Positions 26,760 to 35,308 of a stretch of DNA of 64,000 nt are shown here, piece by piece. The notes under the pieces were generated by a model, which saw only the letters and a program-made list of their open reading frames with translations, ran no database searches and had not been told where the DNA came from. A program made the translations under genes and the position numbers. This DNA is from DASUAL01 sp035763805 (GTDB lineage Bacteria; Gemmatimonadota; Gemmatimonadetes; Gemmatimonadales; GWC2-71-9): NCBI GenBank assembly GCA_035763805.1, contig DASUAL010000014.1:7595-71594 (forward strand), in the 5' to 3' direction. Each line of letters begins with the position of its first letter. Position 1 is the stretch's first letter.

Positions 26760-27263
26760 ATGCAGCTGACGCGGATCCTGCGCGAAGGGTTCGTCGCGGG
26801 GCTGATCGGGGCAGCGGCCGTGGCGCTCTGGTTCCTCGTCGTCGACACGATCGCCGGCCGCCCCTTTTTCACGCCCGCGATGCTCAGCTCAGCCGTGTTC
26901 TGGAACGCGACCGATCCGTCCCAGGTGGTGATCGCCTTTTCCCGCATCATGCCGTACACCATGATCCACGTCAGCGCATTCGTGGTGGTCGGGTGCGTCG
27001 CGGCTGCGCTCGCCGCTGAGGTCGAGGTGGCGCCGCCGACTCTGTTTCTCGTGGTCGTGGCCTTCTGCTTCTTCGAGTTCGGCTTCTACATCCTCGTGGC
27101 ACTGCTCGCGCGACCGCTGCTCGGCGCGCTCGCCTGGTGGAACGTGGCGATCGGCAACGCGATCGCGGCCTACGGCATGGGCTACTATCTCTGGCGGCAG
27201 CACCCCAAGATCAAAGAAGCCCTCCGGGTGCATCCCCTCGGGGAGACGGACGAAGGCGAGTAG
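26760..27263 (+). CDS. Small integral membrane protein, unknown function
   Basis: 167 residues, about four membrane segments (GFVAGLIGAAAVALWFLVVD, MIHVSAFVVVGCVAAALAAE, LFLVVVAFCFFEFGFYILVA, VAIGNAIAAYGMGYYLW). ATG 26760 follows a GGGGAGCGAGG site. A TATATT at 26724 is a possible -10. The 3' end overlaps ctaG on the other strand by 53 nt. Function unknown. Confidence 0.65.
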   Translation: MQLTRILREGFVAGLIGAAAVALWFLVVDTIAGRPFFTPAMLSSAVFWNATDPSQVVIAFSRIMPYTMIHVSAFVVVGCVAAALAAEVEVAPPTLFLVVVAFCFFEFGFYILVALLARPLLGALAWWNVAIGNAIAAYGMGYYLWRQHPKIKEALRVHPLGETDEGE

Positions 27264-28050
27264 GATACGCATCGAGAGGGACGGCCCGCTCGGCGTCTCC
27301 TGTCTCTTCGCGCAGCGACCAGCGGAACCACACCACCGTCATCACGACCCAGAACGTCAGCCCGCCGGGCACCCACATGATCAGGCCGCCGATCTGCTGA
27401 TCCACGAGCGGCGCGAGCCCCCAGACCCGAGGCGCGGTCGTGTAGAACGGGTACAGCGCGTCGCCGGCCAGCGTGATCAGCGCGCCCATGACCGACATCG
27501 GGATACCGAGCAGGAACAAGTACAACATCTGCCCCGGGTACGAGAGCCGCGGCAGCTCCGGCACGGGCGAGAGAATCGGCCACCACATGACGACGGCCAC
27601 CGCGATGAACACGAGGTGCTGCACGATGTGCAGCCCGTGATGGCGCAGGGCGGCCTCGTAGAAAACGGGGAAATGCCACAGCGCCGTCGGGGCCGTGAAG
27701 ATCGCCGCCGCCGGAACGGGGCGGGTTATTGAGGTGGCCAGGCGCCGCACCCAGCCGGGCCCAACGAGCGGGCGCACCACCCACGCCGGCGTCCCGTACA
27801 AGAGCAAGGGCGGGAACAGCAGCATGAGCACCAGGTGCTGCACCATGTGAGCACTGAACAGGTAGTAGTCCGACAGGTTGTGGAGCGGTCCGTTCAACGC
27901 GACACCCAGCACGAGCAGGGCCGCCGCGAACGACGCGATCTGGCGCCGCGACGCGGCAAGGCCCCCCAGATAGACATAGAGCCCGCCCAGGAGGACGAGC
28001 CCTATCGCGACGCTGGGATGGATATCCCACTGCTGCCAGGGCGCCGGCAC
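27211..28050 (-). CDS. ctaG: Cytochrome c oxidase assembly factor CtaG (caa3 type)
   Basis: 279-residue polytopic membrane protein of the caa3_CtaG family. Motifs: LSDYYLFSAHMVQHLVLMLLF, WHFPVFYEAALRHHGLH, HLVFIAVAVVMWWPI and QQIGGLIMWVPGG, with conserved histidines suitable for copper handling. It is last in the cta operon. Start given as GTG 28050; a CTG at 28056 sits in a CTGA overlap with the subunit IV stop. Confidence 0.88.
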   Translation of the reverse strand: MPAPWQQWDIHPSVAIGLVLLGGLYVYLGGLAASRRQIASFAAALLVLGVALNGPLHNLSDYYLFSAHMVQHLVLMLLFPPLLLYGTPAWVVRPLVGPGWVRRLATSITRPVPAAAIFTAPTALWHFPVFYEAALRHHGLHIVQHLVFIAVAVVMWWPILSPVPELPRLSYPGQMLYLFLLGIPMSVMGALITLAGDALYPFYTTAPRVWGLAPLVDQQIGGLIMWVPGGLTFWVVMTVVWFRWSLREETGDAERAVPLDAYPTRLRPSPRGDAPGGLL

Positions 28051-28052
28051 GA

Positions 28053-28412
28053 TCAGCCGCCCGCCCCCCCGGCACCGCGCAGCGTCAGCGTCCCGTAGAA
28101 CAGGAGCAGCAGCGCCACGAGCACCCCGGTGGCCAGGAGCAGCGGCGCGCCGAACAGGAACGAGAAGAACGGGCTGTCCATCTTCAGGTGCATGTAGAAC
28201 AGCACGACGAGTGCGAACTTGCACGCCGACAGCACGAGCAGCACCGGCACCAGCATCGGATGGAACGCCGGGACGTAGAATACCCCGACCTCGAGCACCG
28301 TGAGGATCACCAGGACCGCCGCAACGCGCAGGTAGGTTCCGATGTTCGGGTGCGCGCGCTCCCTCGCCTGACCGGGCTCCGTCATCTCCGTCCCTCCGTG
28401 CTGCGCGCTCAT
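28053..28412 (-). CDS. ctaF: Cytochrome c oxidase subunit IV-like (CtaF)
   Basis: 119 residues with three membrane segments (LRVAAVLVILTVLEVGVFYV, PVLLVLSACKFALVVLFYMH, PLLLATGVLVALLLLFYGTL). The KFALVVLFYMHLKMD motif is typical of prokaryotic subunit IV. ATG 28412 overlaps the ctaE stop (ATGA). Confidence 0.85.
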   Translation of the reverse strand: MSAQHGGTEMTEPGQARERAHPNIGTYLRVAAVLVILTVLEVGVFYVPAFHPMLVPVLLVLSACKFALVVLFYMHLKMDSPFFSFLFGAPLLLATGVLVALLLLFYGTLTLRGAGGAGG

Positions 28413-28993
28413 TGGATCAGGTAGACCACGGTGAAGATCACGATCCAGACCACGTCGACGAAGTGCCAGTAGAGCCCCGAGATCTCGACCGTGAGGGCGT
28501 GCGCCGGGCCCAGCTTCCCCTGCAAGGCCCGGACCCACAACGTGAGCAGCCACAGGACGCCCACCGTCACATGGGCGCCGTGGGTCCCGGTCAGGACATA
28601 AAACGTGCACGCGAACAGGTTCGTCTGCAGGGTGAGACCTTCGTGCACGAACGAGGTGAACTCGTAGACCTGCCCGGCAAGGAAGATCAAGCCGAGGAAC
28701 GCGGTCGCGAACAGCCAGATCTTCGCCCACTTCATGTCGCCCCGCTGCACCGCCGCGAGCGCGAGCACCATCATGAGGCTGGACATCAGCAAATCGAACG
28801 TGCTGAACGACGTGAACGGGATGTTCAGGACCTCGTGCGGGTACGGCCCGACGACACTCTTCCCCTTGTAGACCAGGTAGGTCGAGATCAGCGAGCCGAA
28901 GAGCAGGCACTCGGAGCCGATGAAGGCCCAGAAGGCCATCTTGCGGCTGTCGAGACCCATGCTCGTGTGGTGAGTGGCGGCGGCGTGCGTCAT
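28409..28993 (-). CDS. ctaE: Cytochrome c oxidase subunit III (CtaE)
   Basis: 194 residues, five membrane segments as in short bacterial subunit III. Motifs: KMAFWAFIGSECLLFGSLIS, GTHGAHVTVGVLWLL and ISGLYWHFVDVVWIVIF. Its start abuts the ctaD stop. Confidence 0.94.
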   Translation of the reverse strand: MTHAAATHHTSMGLDSRKMAFWAFIGSECLLFGSLISTYLVYKGKSVVGPYPHEVLNIPFTSFSTFDLLMSSLMMVLALAAVQRGDMKWAKIWLFATAFLGLIFLAGQVYEFTSFVHEGLTLQTNLFACTFYVLTGTHGAHVTVGVLWLLTLWVRALQGKLGPAHALTVEISGLYWHFVDVVWIVIFTVVYLIQ

Positions 28994-30817
28994 CTACACC
29001 TCAAAGGGCTCGAACGCCCAGCGATAAATGCCGATGAGCAGGATCGCGGCGCCCAGGAACGCGAGCCACAGCGCGTGCGCCAGCGGCGCGAGGGCGAGCA
29101 CCGGGAGGCCCAGCGCCGTCACCAGCGGCCACATGGAGCCTCCCGGCACGTGGATCGGCGCGGGCGGCGCGGCCGGCGGGTCACGCATCGCCGCGTGGTG
29201 CTCGGATTTCCAGCGAGGCAGCCGGCTCTCGACCGTCGGGATCACGGAGAAGTTGTAGACCGGGGGCGGCGACGGGATGCTCCATTCGAGCGTCGCCCCG
29301 CCCCACGGGTCGTTGCCCGCCGCCTGCCCGTGTCGGCGGGTGCGCCACATGTTCCAGACGAAGACGAGCGTCGCGACCCCGATCAGGAGCGCCCCGATCG
29401 TGGACACCAGGTTGAGCTGCGCGATGCCGGCGCCGAGGTCCGGCGCGTAGGTGTAGATGCGGCGTGGCATGCCGAGCAGACCGATGAAGTGCATCGGGAA
29501 GAATGCGAGGTTCATCCCGATGAACGTGAGCCAGAAGTGCACCTTGCCGAGCGCTTCGTTCAGGAGCCGGCCGGTCATCTTGGGCCACCAGTAGTACATC
29601 CCGGCGAACAATCCGAAGATGGTGCCGCCGAACAGCACGTAGTGGATGTGTGCCACGACGTAGTACGTGTCGGTCTGCTGCAGGTCGGCGGGGGGTGAGG
29701 CGTGGCTCACTCCCGAGAGCCCGCCGATGATGAACATCGCGATGAACCCGACGGCGAAGTGCAGGGCCGTGGTGCCGCGGATGTCGCCGCCCCACAGCGT
29801 CGCGATCCAGTTGAAGATCTTCACCCCCGTGGGCACGGCGATGAGCATCGTCGTGGCGCCGAACACCGAGTCCGCGATCGGCCCGAGCCCCACCGAGAAC
29901 ATGTGGTGACTCCACACTCCCCACCCCATGAACCCGATCAGCACGCCCGAGTAGACGACGACGGTGTAGCCGAACAGCGGCTTGCGGGCGAACGTGGGCA
30001 ACACCTCGGAAACGATCCCCATCGCGGGGAGAATGAGGATGTACACCTCGGGGTGGCCGAACAGCCAGAACAGGTGCTGCCACAGCACGGGCGTCCCGCC
30101 CGCCTGCACGACGTAGAAGTGCGTGCCGAAGAAGCGGTCGAACACCAGGAACACGAGCCCGACCGTGATCACGGGGAACGCCGTGATGATCAGGAACTGG
30201 GTGACGAGGGTCATCCACGTGAACGTCGGCAGGCGCATCATCTTCAGCCCGGGCGCCCGCAGGTTCAGGATCGTGACGATGAAGTTGAACGCCGCCGCCA
30301 GCGACGAGATGCCGAGGATCTGCAGGCCCAGCACCCAGAAGTCGATATTCGGCCCCGGCGAATACTGGCGCGACGTGAGGTTCGCGTAGCCGAACCAGCC
30401 GCCGTCGGGGGCGACGCTCAGGGTCCCCGCGCCGAACAGGGGCCCCACGAACCAGCTCGCGTTCATGAACAGCCCGCCGAGCAGGAACACCCAGTAGCTG
30501 AACGCGTTGAGCCGCGGGAACACCACGTCGCGCGCGCCGATCTGGAGCGGCACGATGTAGTTGAAGAAGCTCGCCGAGAGTGGCATCAGGGCGAGAAACA
30601 CCATGGTCGTGGCGTGCATCGTGAACAGCTGGTTGAACGTCTCGGCGCCCACGAGACGGCCGTTGGGTTGCGCCAGCTGAAGGCGGATGACGAGCGCCTC
30701 GAGCCCGCCGACCAGGAAGAACGCGAGCGCGGTCCAGAAGTAGAGCAGCCCGATGCGCTTGTGGTCGGTCGTGAGCAGCCAGCTCCTCAGGCCGCGCGCC
30801 TCCGGCGGGCCGCTCAT
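28994..30817 (-). CDS. ctaD: Cytochrome c oxidase subunit I (CtaD)
   Basis: 607 residues, catalytic subunit with heme a and the heme a3-CuB centre. Ligand motifs: FTMHATTMVFLALMP, WLFGHPEVYILILPAMG (CuB His and cross-linked Tyr), SHHMFSVG and VVAHIHYVLFGGTIFG. A C-terminal extension with two more membrane segments follows the usual core. ATGA overlap with ctaC upstream. Confidence 0.97.
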   Translation of the reverse strand: MSGPPEARGLRSWLLTTDHKRIGLLYFWTALAFFLVGGLEALVIRLQLAQPNGRLVGAETFNQLFTMHATTMVFLALMPLSASFFNYIVPLQIGARDVVFPRLNAFSYWVFLLGGLFMNASWFVGPLFGAGTLSVAPDGGWFGYANLTSRQYSPGPNIDFWVLGLQILGISSLAAAFNFIVTILNLRAPGLKMMRLPTFTWMTLVTQFLIITAFPVITVGLVFLVFDRFFGTHFYVVQAGGTPVLWQHLFWLFGHPEVYILILPAMGIVSEVLPTFARKPLFGYTVVVYSGVLIGFMGWGVWSHHMFSVGLGPIADSVFGATTMLIAVPTGVKIFNWIATLWGGDIRGTTALHFAVGFIAMFIIGGLSGVSHASPPADLQQTDTYYVVAHIHYVLFGGTIFGLFAGMYYWWPKMTGRLLNEALGKVHFWLTFIGMNLAFFPMHFIGLLGMPRRIYTYAPDLGAGIAQLNLVSTIGALLIGVATLVFVWNMWRTRRHGQAAGNDPWGGATLEWSIPSPPPVYNFSVIPTVESRLPRWKSEHHAAMRDPPAAPPAPIHVPGGSMWPLVTALGLPVLALAPLAHALWLAFLGAAILLIGIYRWAFEPFEV

Positions 30818-31815
30818 TTCAGGCTCTGCAGGTAGGCCACGAGCGCCGCCACGTCCGCATCCGTGAGCGGGGGCGCCATGCGCGTCATCAGCGATCCCGG
30901 TTTGAGCGAGGGCGCGTCGGCGATCCAGCGCGCGAGGTGCGCCGAGTCATTGGGGAACAGCCCCGCCGCGATCGTCGTCCGGCCACCCACATGCGTGAGG
31001 TTGGGACCGATGATGCCCTGGGACACTCCCTCCACGACGTGGCAGGCGATGCAGGCGCTGCGCGCGAACAGCTGCCGCCCCCGCTCGGCGAGGCTGCCTT
31101 CCGCCTGCGGGGCCGCGCCGCCCCCCTCCTGCCGCACCCACGCGGCGAAACCGGAGTCCGACTGCACGAGCACGCGGAGCCGCATGTTGGCGTGCGACGC
31201 GCCGCAGAACTCGGCGCACTGGCCGGAGTAGTCGCCCACCGAGTCGGCGCGGAAGGCGATCCGGGTCATCTGGCCCGGGATGGCGTCCCGCTTGCCCCCC
31301 AGCGCGGGCGCCCAGAAGGAGTGGATCACGTCGGCCGAGGTGATCGAGACCTGCACCGGCTTCCCCACCGGCACGCGCATCTCGTTCGCGGTAACGATCC
31401 CGAAATCGGGGTACCGGTACTCCCACCACCATTGGTGCCCGATGACCTCGACCTGGAGCGCGTCTGGGGGCGCCTCGCCCGCGGTCGCGAAGATCGTGCG
31501 CACCGTGGGGACCGCGACGAACACGAGGATCACCGCCGGCGCGAGCGTCCACGCGATCTCCATGACGGTGTGCCCGTGCATCGGCTTCGGCGCCGGCTTC
31601 CCTTCGCGGTGACGGAAGCGAATGATCGCGACCAACAGGATCATCTCGACGACGACGAACACGCCGAGCGCCCACCAGAAGATGCCCGTGAACAGCTGAT
31701 CGATCGCCCGTGCAAAGTCGGACCGCGGGTGCAGCGTGCTCTGGGGAAACGGGCCGGCGCAGCCCCAGAAGGCGAGCGCGACGGGGAGCAGCCAGAGTCG
31801 ATATCGGGACGGCAC
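30814..31815 (-). CDS. ctaC: Cytochrome c oxidase subunit II with fused cytochrome c (CtaC)
   Basis: 333 residues. Lipoprotein signal VPSRYRLWLLPVALAFWGC, two membrane segments, then the CuA domain (VIGHQWWWEYRYP, DVIHSFWAP, QCAEFCGASHANM). A C-terminal cytochrome c domain has the heme motif CIACH and a distal Met in SLMTRMAPPL. The fusion makes this a caa3 oxidase. GTG 31815 is chosen because a good promoter (31859-31887) lies across the upstream ATG 31875, and the lipobox fits this start. Confidence 0.93.
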   Translation of the reverse strand: MPSRYRLWLLPVALAFWGCAGPFPQSTLHPRSDFARAIDQLFTGIFWWALGVFVVVEMILLVAIIRFRHREGKPAPKPMHGHTVMEIAWTLAPAVILVFVAVPTVRTIFATAGEAPPDALQVEVIGHQWWWEYRYPDFGIVTANEMRVPVGKPVQVSITSADVIHSFWAPALGGKRDAIPGQMTRIAFRADSVGDYSGQCAEFCGASHANMRLRVLVQSDSGFAAWVRQEGGGAAPQAEGSLAERGRQLFARSACIACHVVEGVSQGIIGPNLTHVGGRTTIAAGLFPNDSAHLARWIADAPSLKPGSLMTRMAPPLTDADVAALVAYLQSLK

Positions 31816-31858
31816 GGGAGTCGGGGCGCCTCGGTGTCGGTCGCGAACGGAGCAAGGG

Positions 31859-31887
31859 ACTTTAGCACGGTCCATAGCACCCGTCAA
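31859..31887 (-). promoter_or_regulatory. Sigma-70-type promoter for the cta operon
   Basis: TTGACG (31887-31882), 17-bp spacer, TAAAGT (31864-31859). Transcription would begin near 31852, about 37 bp before GTG 31815. Confidence 0.6.
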
Positions 31888-31907
31888 CGAAGCTAGATTG
31901 CACCCTT

Positions 31908-32342
31908 GTGAACTCCTGGACCCTGCACGGCCGCTCCCTCTGGGACTACTTCATGGGCGACACGGCCGCGCCCATGGTCCTCCACTCCGACCTGGGCGAG
32001 CACGATAAGCTGGCGGTCGCCGGTTGGTTCCGGGACCTCACCGGCCCCTCCGACCGCGCGGCAGTGGAGCTCGCGCGCGGGCGGGTACTCGACGCCGGCG
32101 CGGGGACGGGCCTGCACACCCTTGCCCTGCAGAAGCGCGGCCTCTCGGTTTGCGCCATCGACTTCGTCCCCGAAGCGGTCGCGATCATGCGGCGGCGCGG
32201 CGTGCGCGACGCGTCCCGCAGCTCTACGTGGATCCCGACACGCTGGCGGCGCACGCCACGCCCGTCGGGGTGGGCGTGCGAGGTCATGCGGCAGTACGGT
32301 AACGGCGGGTATCTGGCGCGGCTCACCAGGCTATCTTCGTAG
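31908..32342 (+). pseudogene. Decayed SAM-dependent methyltransferase
   Basis: The N-terminal part is a normal class I methyltransferase: RVLDAGAGTGLHTLALQKRG (motif I) and VCAIDFVPEAVAIMRRRGV. After RGVRDA (about 32210) the middle of the domain is missing. The sequence jumps to a C-terminal segment that reads LYVDPDTLAAHATPVG only in another frame. One base later (extra G in 32267-32270) the original frame resumes as WACEVMRQYGNGGYLARLTR. So about 100 residues are deleted and two frame shifts cancel. An open frame remains, but the fold cannot be complete. Confidence 0.75.
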
Positions 32343-32348
32343 AGCGCC

Positions 32349-35282
32349 ATGGCCACCGACCTCCGCGAGCGTCTCCAGGCCGCCCTCGGCGCCGCGTACC
32401 GTGTGGAGCGGGAGCTCGGGGGCGGCGGCATGAGCCGGGTGTTCGTCGCAGAAGAGATCCGGCTCGGGCGGCGCGTCGTCGTGAAGGTCCTGCCGCCCGA
32501 GCTCGCGGCGGGCATCAACGCCGAGCGGTTCAATCGGGAAATCCAGTTCTCGGCAGCGCTGCAGCATCCCCACATTGTCCCCCTCCTCGCGGCGGGCGGC
32601 GAGGGCGACCTCTTCTACTACACCATGCCGCTCGTCGAAGGCGAGTCGCTCCGGACCCGGCTGTCGCGCGAGGGAAAGCTGCCGGTGCGGGAGGCCGTGC
32701 GCGCCCTGCGCGAGGTGGCGGACGCGCTCGCGTACGCCCACGCCCGCGGCGTCGTGCATCGCGACATCAAGCCGGACAACGTGCTCGTCACGGACCAGCA
32801 CGCCGTGGTCACCGACTTCGGAGTCGCCAAGGCGCTCAGCGGTTCGGCGGGGCATTCCGGACTCACGTCCGTGGGCTTGGCGCTGGGCACGCCGGCGTAC
32901 ATGGCGCCCGAACAGGCAGCCGGCGACCCGCGAGTCGACCATCGGGTGGATATCTACGCGCTGGGCGCGATGGCCTACGAAATGCTCGCGGCACGGCCGG
33001 TGTTCATCCACTCCTCCCCACACCAGGTGCTGGCGGCGCACGTCACCGAGCCCGTGGAGCCCATCACCCAGCACCGTCCCGACCTGCCGGCGGAGCTCGC
33101 GGACCTGGTGATGCGCTGCCTCGACAAGGACCCTGCGCGGCGCCCGCAGACGGCCGCCGAGGTACGCGACGCGCTGGATGCGATCGCGACGCCCGGCGCG
33201 GGGACACTGAGCACGGCGCAGGTGAAGGCGCGGCTGCGCCGGCACCGCGTCCGACGGCTCGCAACCGCGGGCCTTGCCGTCGCGCTCGTCGCGGGCTGGT
33301 GGGCGCTCCGTTCCCGGCCGGGCGTGACGCTCGACCCCGACCGCGTCGCCGTGGCTCCGTTCGACGTGCTCGACCCGGCTCACGCGTTGTGGCGCGAGGG
33401 GCTCGTGGACGTCCTGTCCCGCAGCCTCGATGGCGCAGGGCCCCTGCGGACCGTCTCGCCCACCCTGGTCGTGCGACGGTGGAGCGGTCGGGCAGATCCC
33501 GCGTCTGCCCAGGCGCTGGGTCGCTCGACCGGTGCGCGAACCGTCGTGTTCGGCGGCGTGCTGGCCGCGGGGGCCGACTCGGTGCGGCTTACCGCCACCC
33601 TGCTCGATGCCCAGTCGGGATCCGCGTTCGGCGAGATCGAGCTGCGGGACCGTTCGGATCGGATGGACCGCCTTGCCGACTCGCTCACCGTGGGCGTCCT
33701 GCGCGAGCTGGGCCGAATGCGCGCAATCGGCGTGGTACGGGGCACGCCCCTCGGCTCCACGTCCCTCCCCGCTCTCAAGGCGTTCCTGCAGGGCGAGCAG
33801 TTCCTGCGGCGCTCGGAGTGGGACTCCGCGCTCGTCTACCACCAGCGGGCGATCGCGCTCGACTCGGGCTTCGCCCTCGCCTGGAGCCACGCCGGGATGG
33901 CCGCCGGGTGGCAACACGCAGCGTGGGACTCGCTGTCGCGCACCTACAAGCTTCACGCCGGCGCGCTGAACCACGACCTCGCGCCGCGGGAGAGCTTGAT
34001 CGTGCAGGCCGAGTCCCTGGCGGCCGTGGTCTACGCCGGCCCGGAGCAGCTCGCCGGGCGGTGGTGGACGTTTGGCCGGCGGCTCATGACGACGCTCGAC
34101 GAGGCGGTGCGGCGCTACCCGAACGATCCCGAGCTCTGGTATATGCTGGGGGACGCCCGCTACCACGCGGGCGGCCTCGCCGGTGTCGCGCCCCGTGCGG
34201 CGCTCGAGGCGTTCGACCGCGCGATCGCGCTCGACTCGGCCTTCACGCCGGCCTATATCCACGCGGTGCAGCTCGCGCTCGAGCTCGACGGCGCCGTGGC
34301 GGGGCGACGCTACAGCGAGGCGTTCCTCGCGGCGGGGGTAAGGGGGAGCTACGCCCAGACCACGCAGGTGCTCCTCGAGCTGCTCGATCCCGGGACGCGG
34401 GAGGCGGCCGTCACCCGCCTCGTGGACGGCGGGGACCAGCACCTCGTGAAAACGGTCTGGATGGCCATTAGCGGGTGGGTCGACTCGGCAGAGACGCTGG
34501 TGCTGCTGCTGCGGGAGCAAGCGGCGCGAGAGACGACGCGGGGCCAGCCAGGCAACTTTATTTCATTCGCCCTTCCCGCAGCGCTCGCCGCGCGGGGGCA
34601 CGTGCGCGAGGCCGCCCAGCGATTAGAGGTGGCTCCGGGCACCCAAGGCGTCGCCGCTTTCCTCGCCCAACTCATCCTGCTGGGCGCGATCCCGCAAGAC
34701 AGCGCCGACCGGCTCACCCGCGAGTGGACTTCCCGGCCGGGCGAAGGGATGCTTGTGGCGCCGCCCCTGCTCGCCGCGCGCCGGGACACGGCAGCGCTGG
34801 TCGGGGTCGTGCGTGCCATGGACGAAGCGCGCCGGCAGCCGCTGCCGCCGACCGCGCCGCCGGTTGCGCGGGACTTCATCGGCTACTTGACGACCGCCAG
34901 CCGTGCCTATCTCGCGCTGGCACGCGCCGACAGTGCCCAGGCGCTCCGACTATTCGAGGCGCTCCCCGACTCCGCGTGCTACGGGGCATGCGGCATCGAC
35001 GGACTGGTCCACGCCCAGCTGCTTGTCGCACGGGGGCGTGCCGCCGACGCCGCGAGGCTGCTCGAGCGCCCGCAGGTCGGGCACGCACCGCTCCTGCCCG
35101 TGAAAGTCCTGCGCGCGCTCGAGCGCGGGCGGGTGCACGAGCGGCTCGGCAACCGAGACACCGCGCTCGCGGCCTACGCGTTCGTGGCCACCGCCTGGGC
35201 GAACGCCGACCCGGAGCTCACGCCGTACGTGGACGAAGCCCGCGCCGGTCTGGCGAGATTGGGGGGAGAGCCGAAACCGTAA
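32349..35282 (+). CDS. Ser/Thr protein kinase with membrane anchor and C-terminal repeat domain
   Basis: 977 residues. Kinase domain (about 17-285): LGGGGMSRVF, VVVKVLPPE, VVHRDIKPDNVLVT, VTDFGVAK, GTPAYMAPEQ. One membrane segment follows (LATAGLAVALVAGWWAL, about 302-318). The extracytoplasmic part begins VAVAPFDVLDP, an adenylate-cyclase-associated style segment, and continues as TPR-like helical repeats (for example EWDSALVYHQRAIALDSGFALAW). All catalytic residues are present. Partner and targets unknown. Confidence 0.9.
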   Translation: MATDLRERLQAALGAAYRVERELGGGGMSRVFVAEEIRLGRRVVVKVLPPELAAGINAERFNREIQFSAALQHPHIVPLLAAGGEGDLFYYTMPLVEGESLRTRLSREGKLPVREAVRALREVADALAYAHARGVVHRDIKPDNVLVTDQHAVVTDFGVAKALSGSAGHSGLTSVGLALGTPAYMAPEQAAGDPRVDHRVDIYALGAMAYEMLAARPVFIHSSPHQVLAAHVTEPVEPITQHRPDLPAELADLVMRCLDKDPARRPQTAAEVRDALDAIATPGAGTLSTAQVKARLRRHRVRRLATAGLAVALVAGWWALRSRPGVTLDPDRVAVAPFDVLDPAHALWREGLVDVLSRSLDGAGPLRTVSPTLVVRRWSGRADPASAQALGRSTGARTVVFGGVLAAGADSVRLTATLLDAQSGSAFGEIELRDRSDRMDRLADSLTVGVLRELGRMRAIGVVRGTPLGSTSLPALKAFLQGEQFLRRSEWDSALVYHQRAIALDSGFALAWSHAGMAAGWQHAAWDSLSRTYKLHAGALNHDLAPRESLIVQAESLAAVVYAGPEQLAGRWWTFGRRLMTTLDEAVRRYPNDPELWYMLGDARYHAGGLAGVAPRAALEAFDRAIALDSAFTPAYIHAVQLALELDGAVAGRRYSEAFLAAGVRGSYAQTTQVLLELLDPGTREAAVTRLVDGGDQHLVKTVWMAISGWVDSAETLVLLLREQAARETTRGQPGNFISFALPAALAARGHVREAAQRLEVAPGTQGVAAFLAQLILLGAIPQDSADRLTREWTSRPGEGMLVAPPLLAARRDTAALVGVVRAMDEARRQPLPPTAPPVARDFIGYLTTASRAYLALARADSAQALRLFEALPDSACYGACGIDGLVHAQLLVARGRAADAARLLERPQVGHAPLLPVKVLRALERGRVHERLGNRDTALAAYAFVATAWANADPELTPYVDEARAGLARLGGEPKP

Positions 35283-35308
35283 CAAACCCACGTCGATGGA
35301 TACGCGCT

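Noticed and set aside
31875..31887. ATG or TTG starts for ctaC further upstream
   Set aside because: They lie within a good -35/-10 promoter, and the lipoprotein signal fits GTG 31815.
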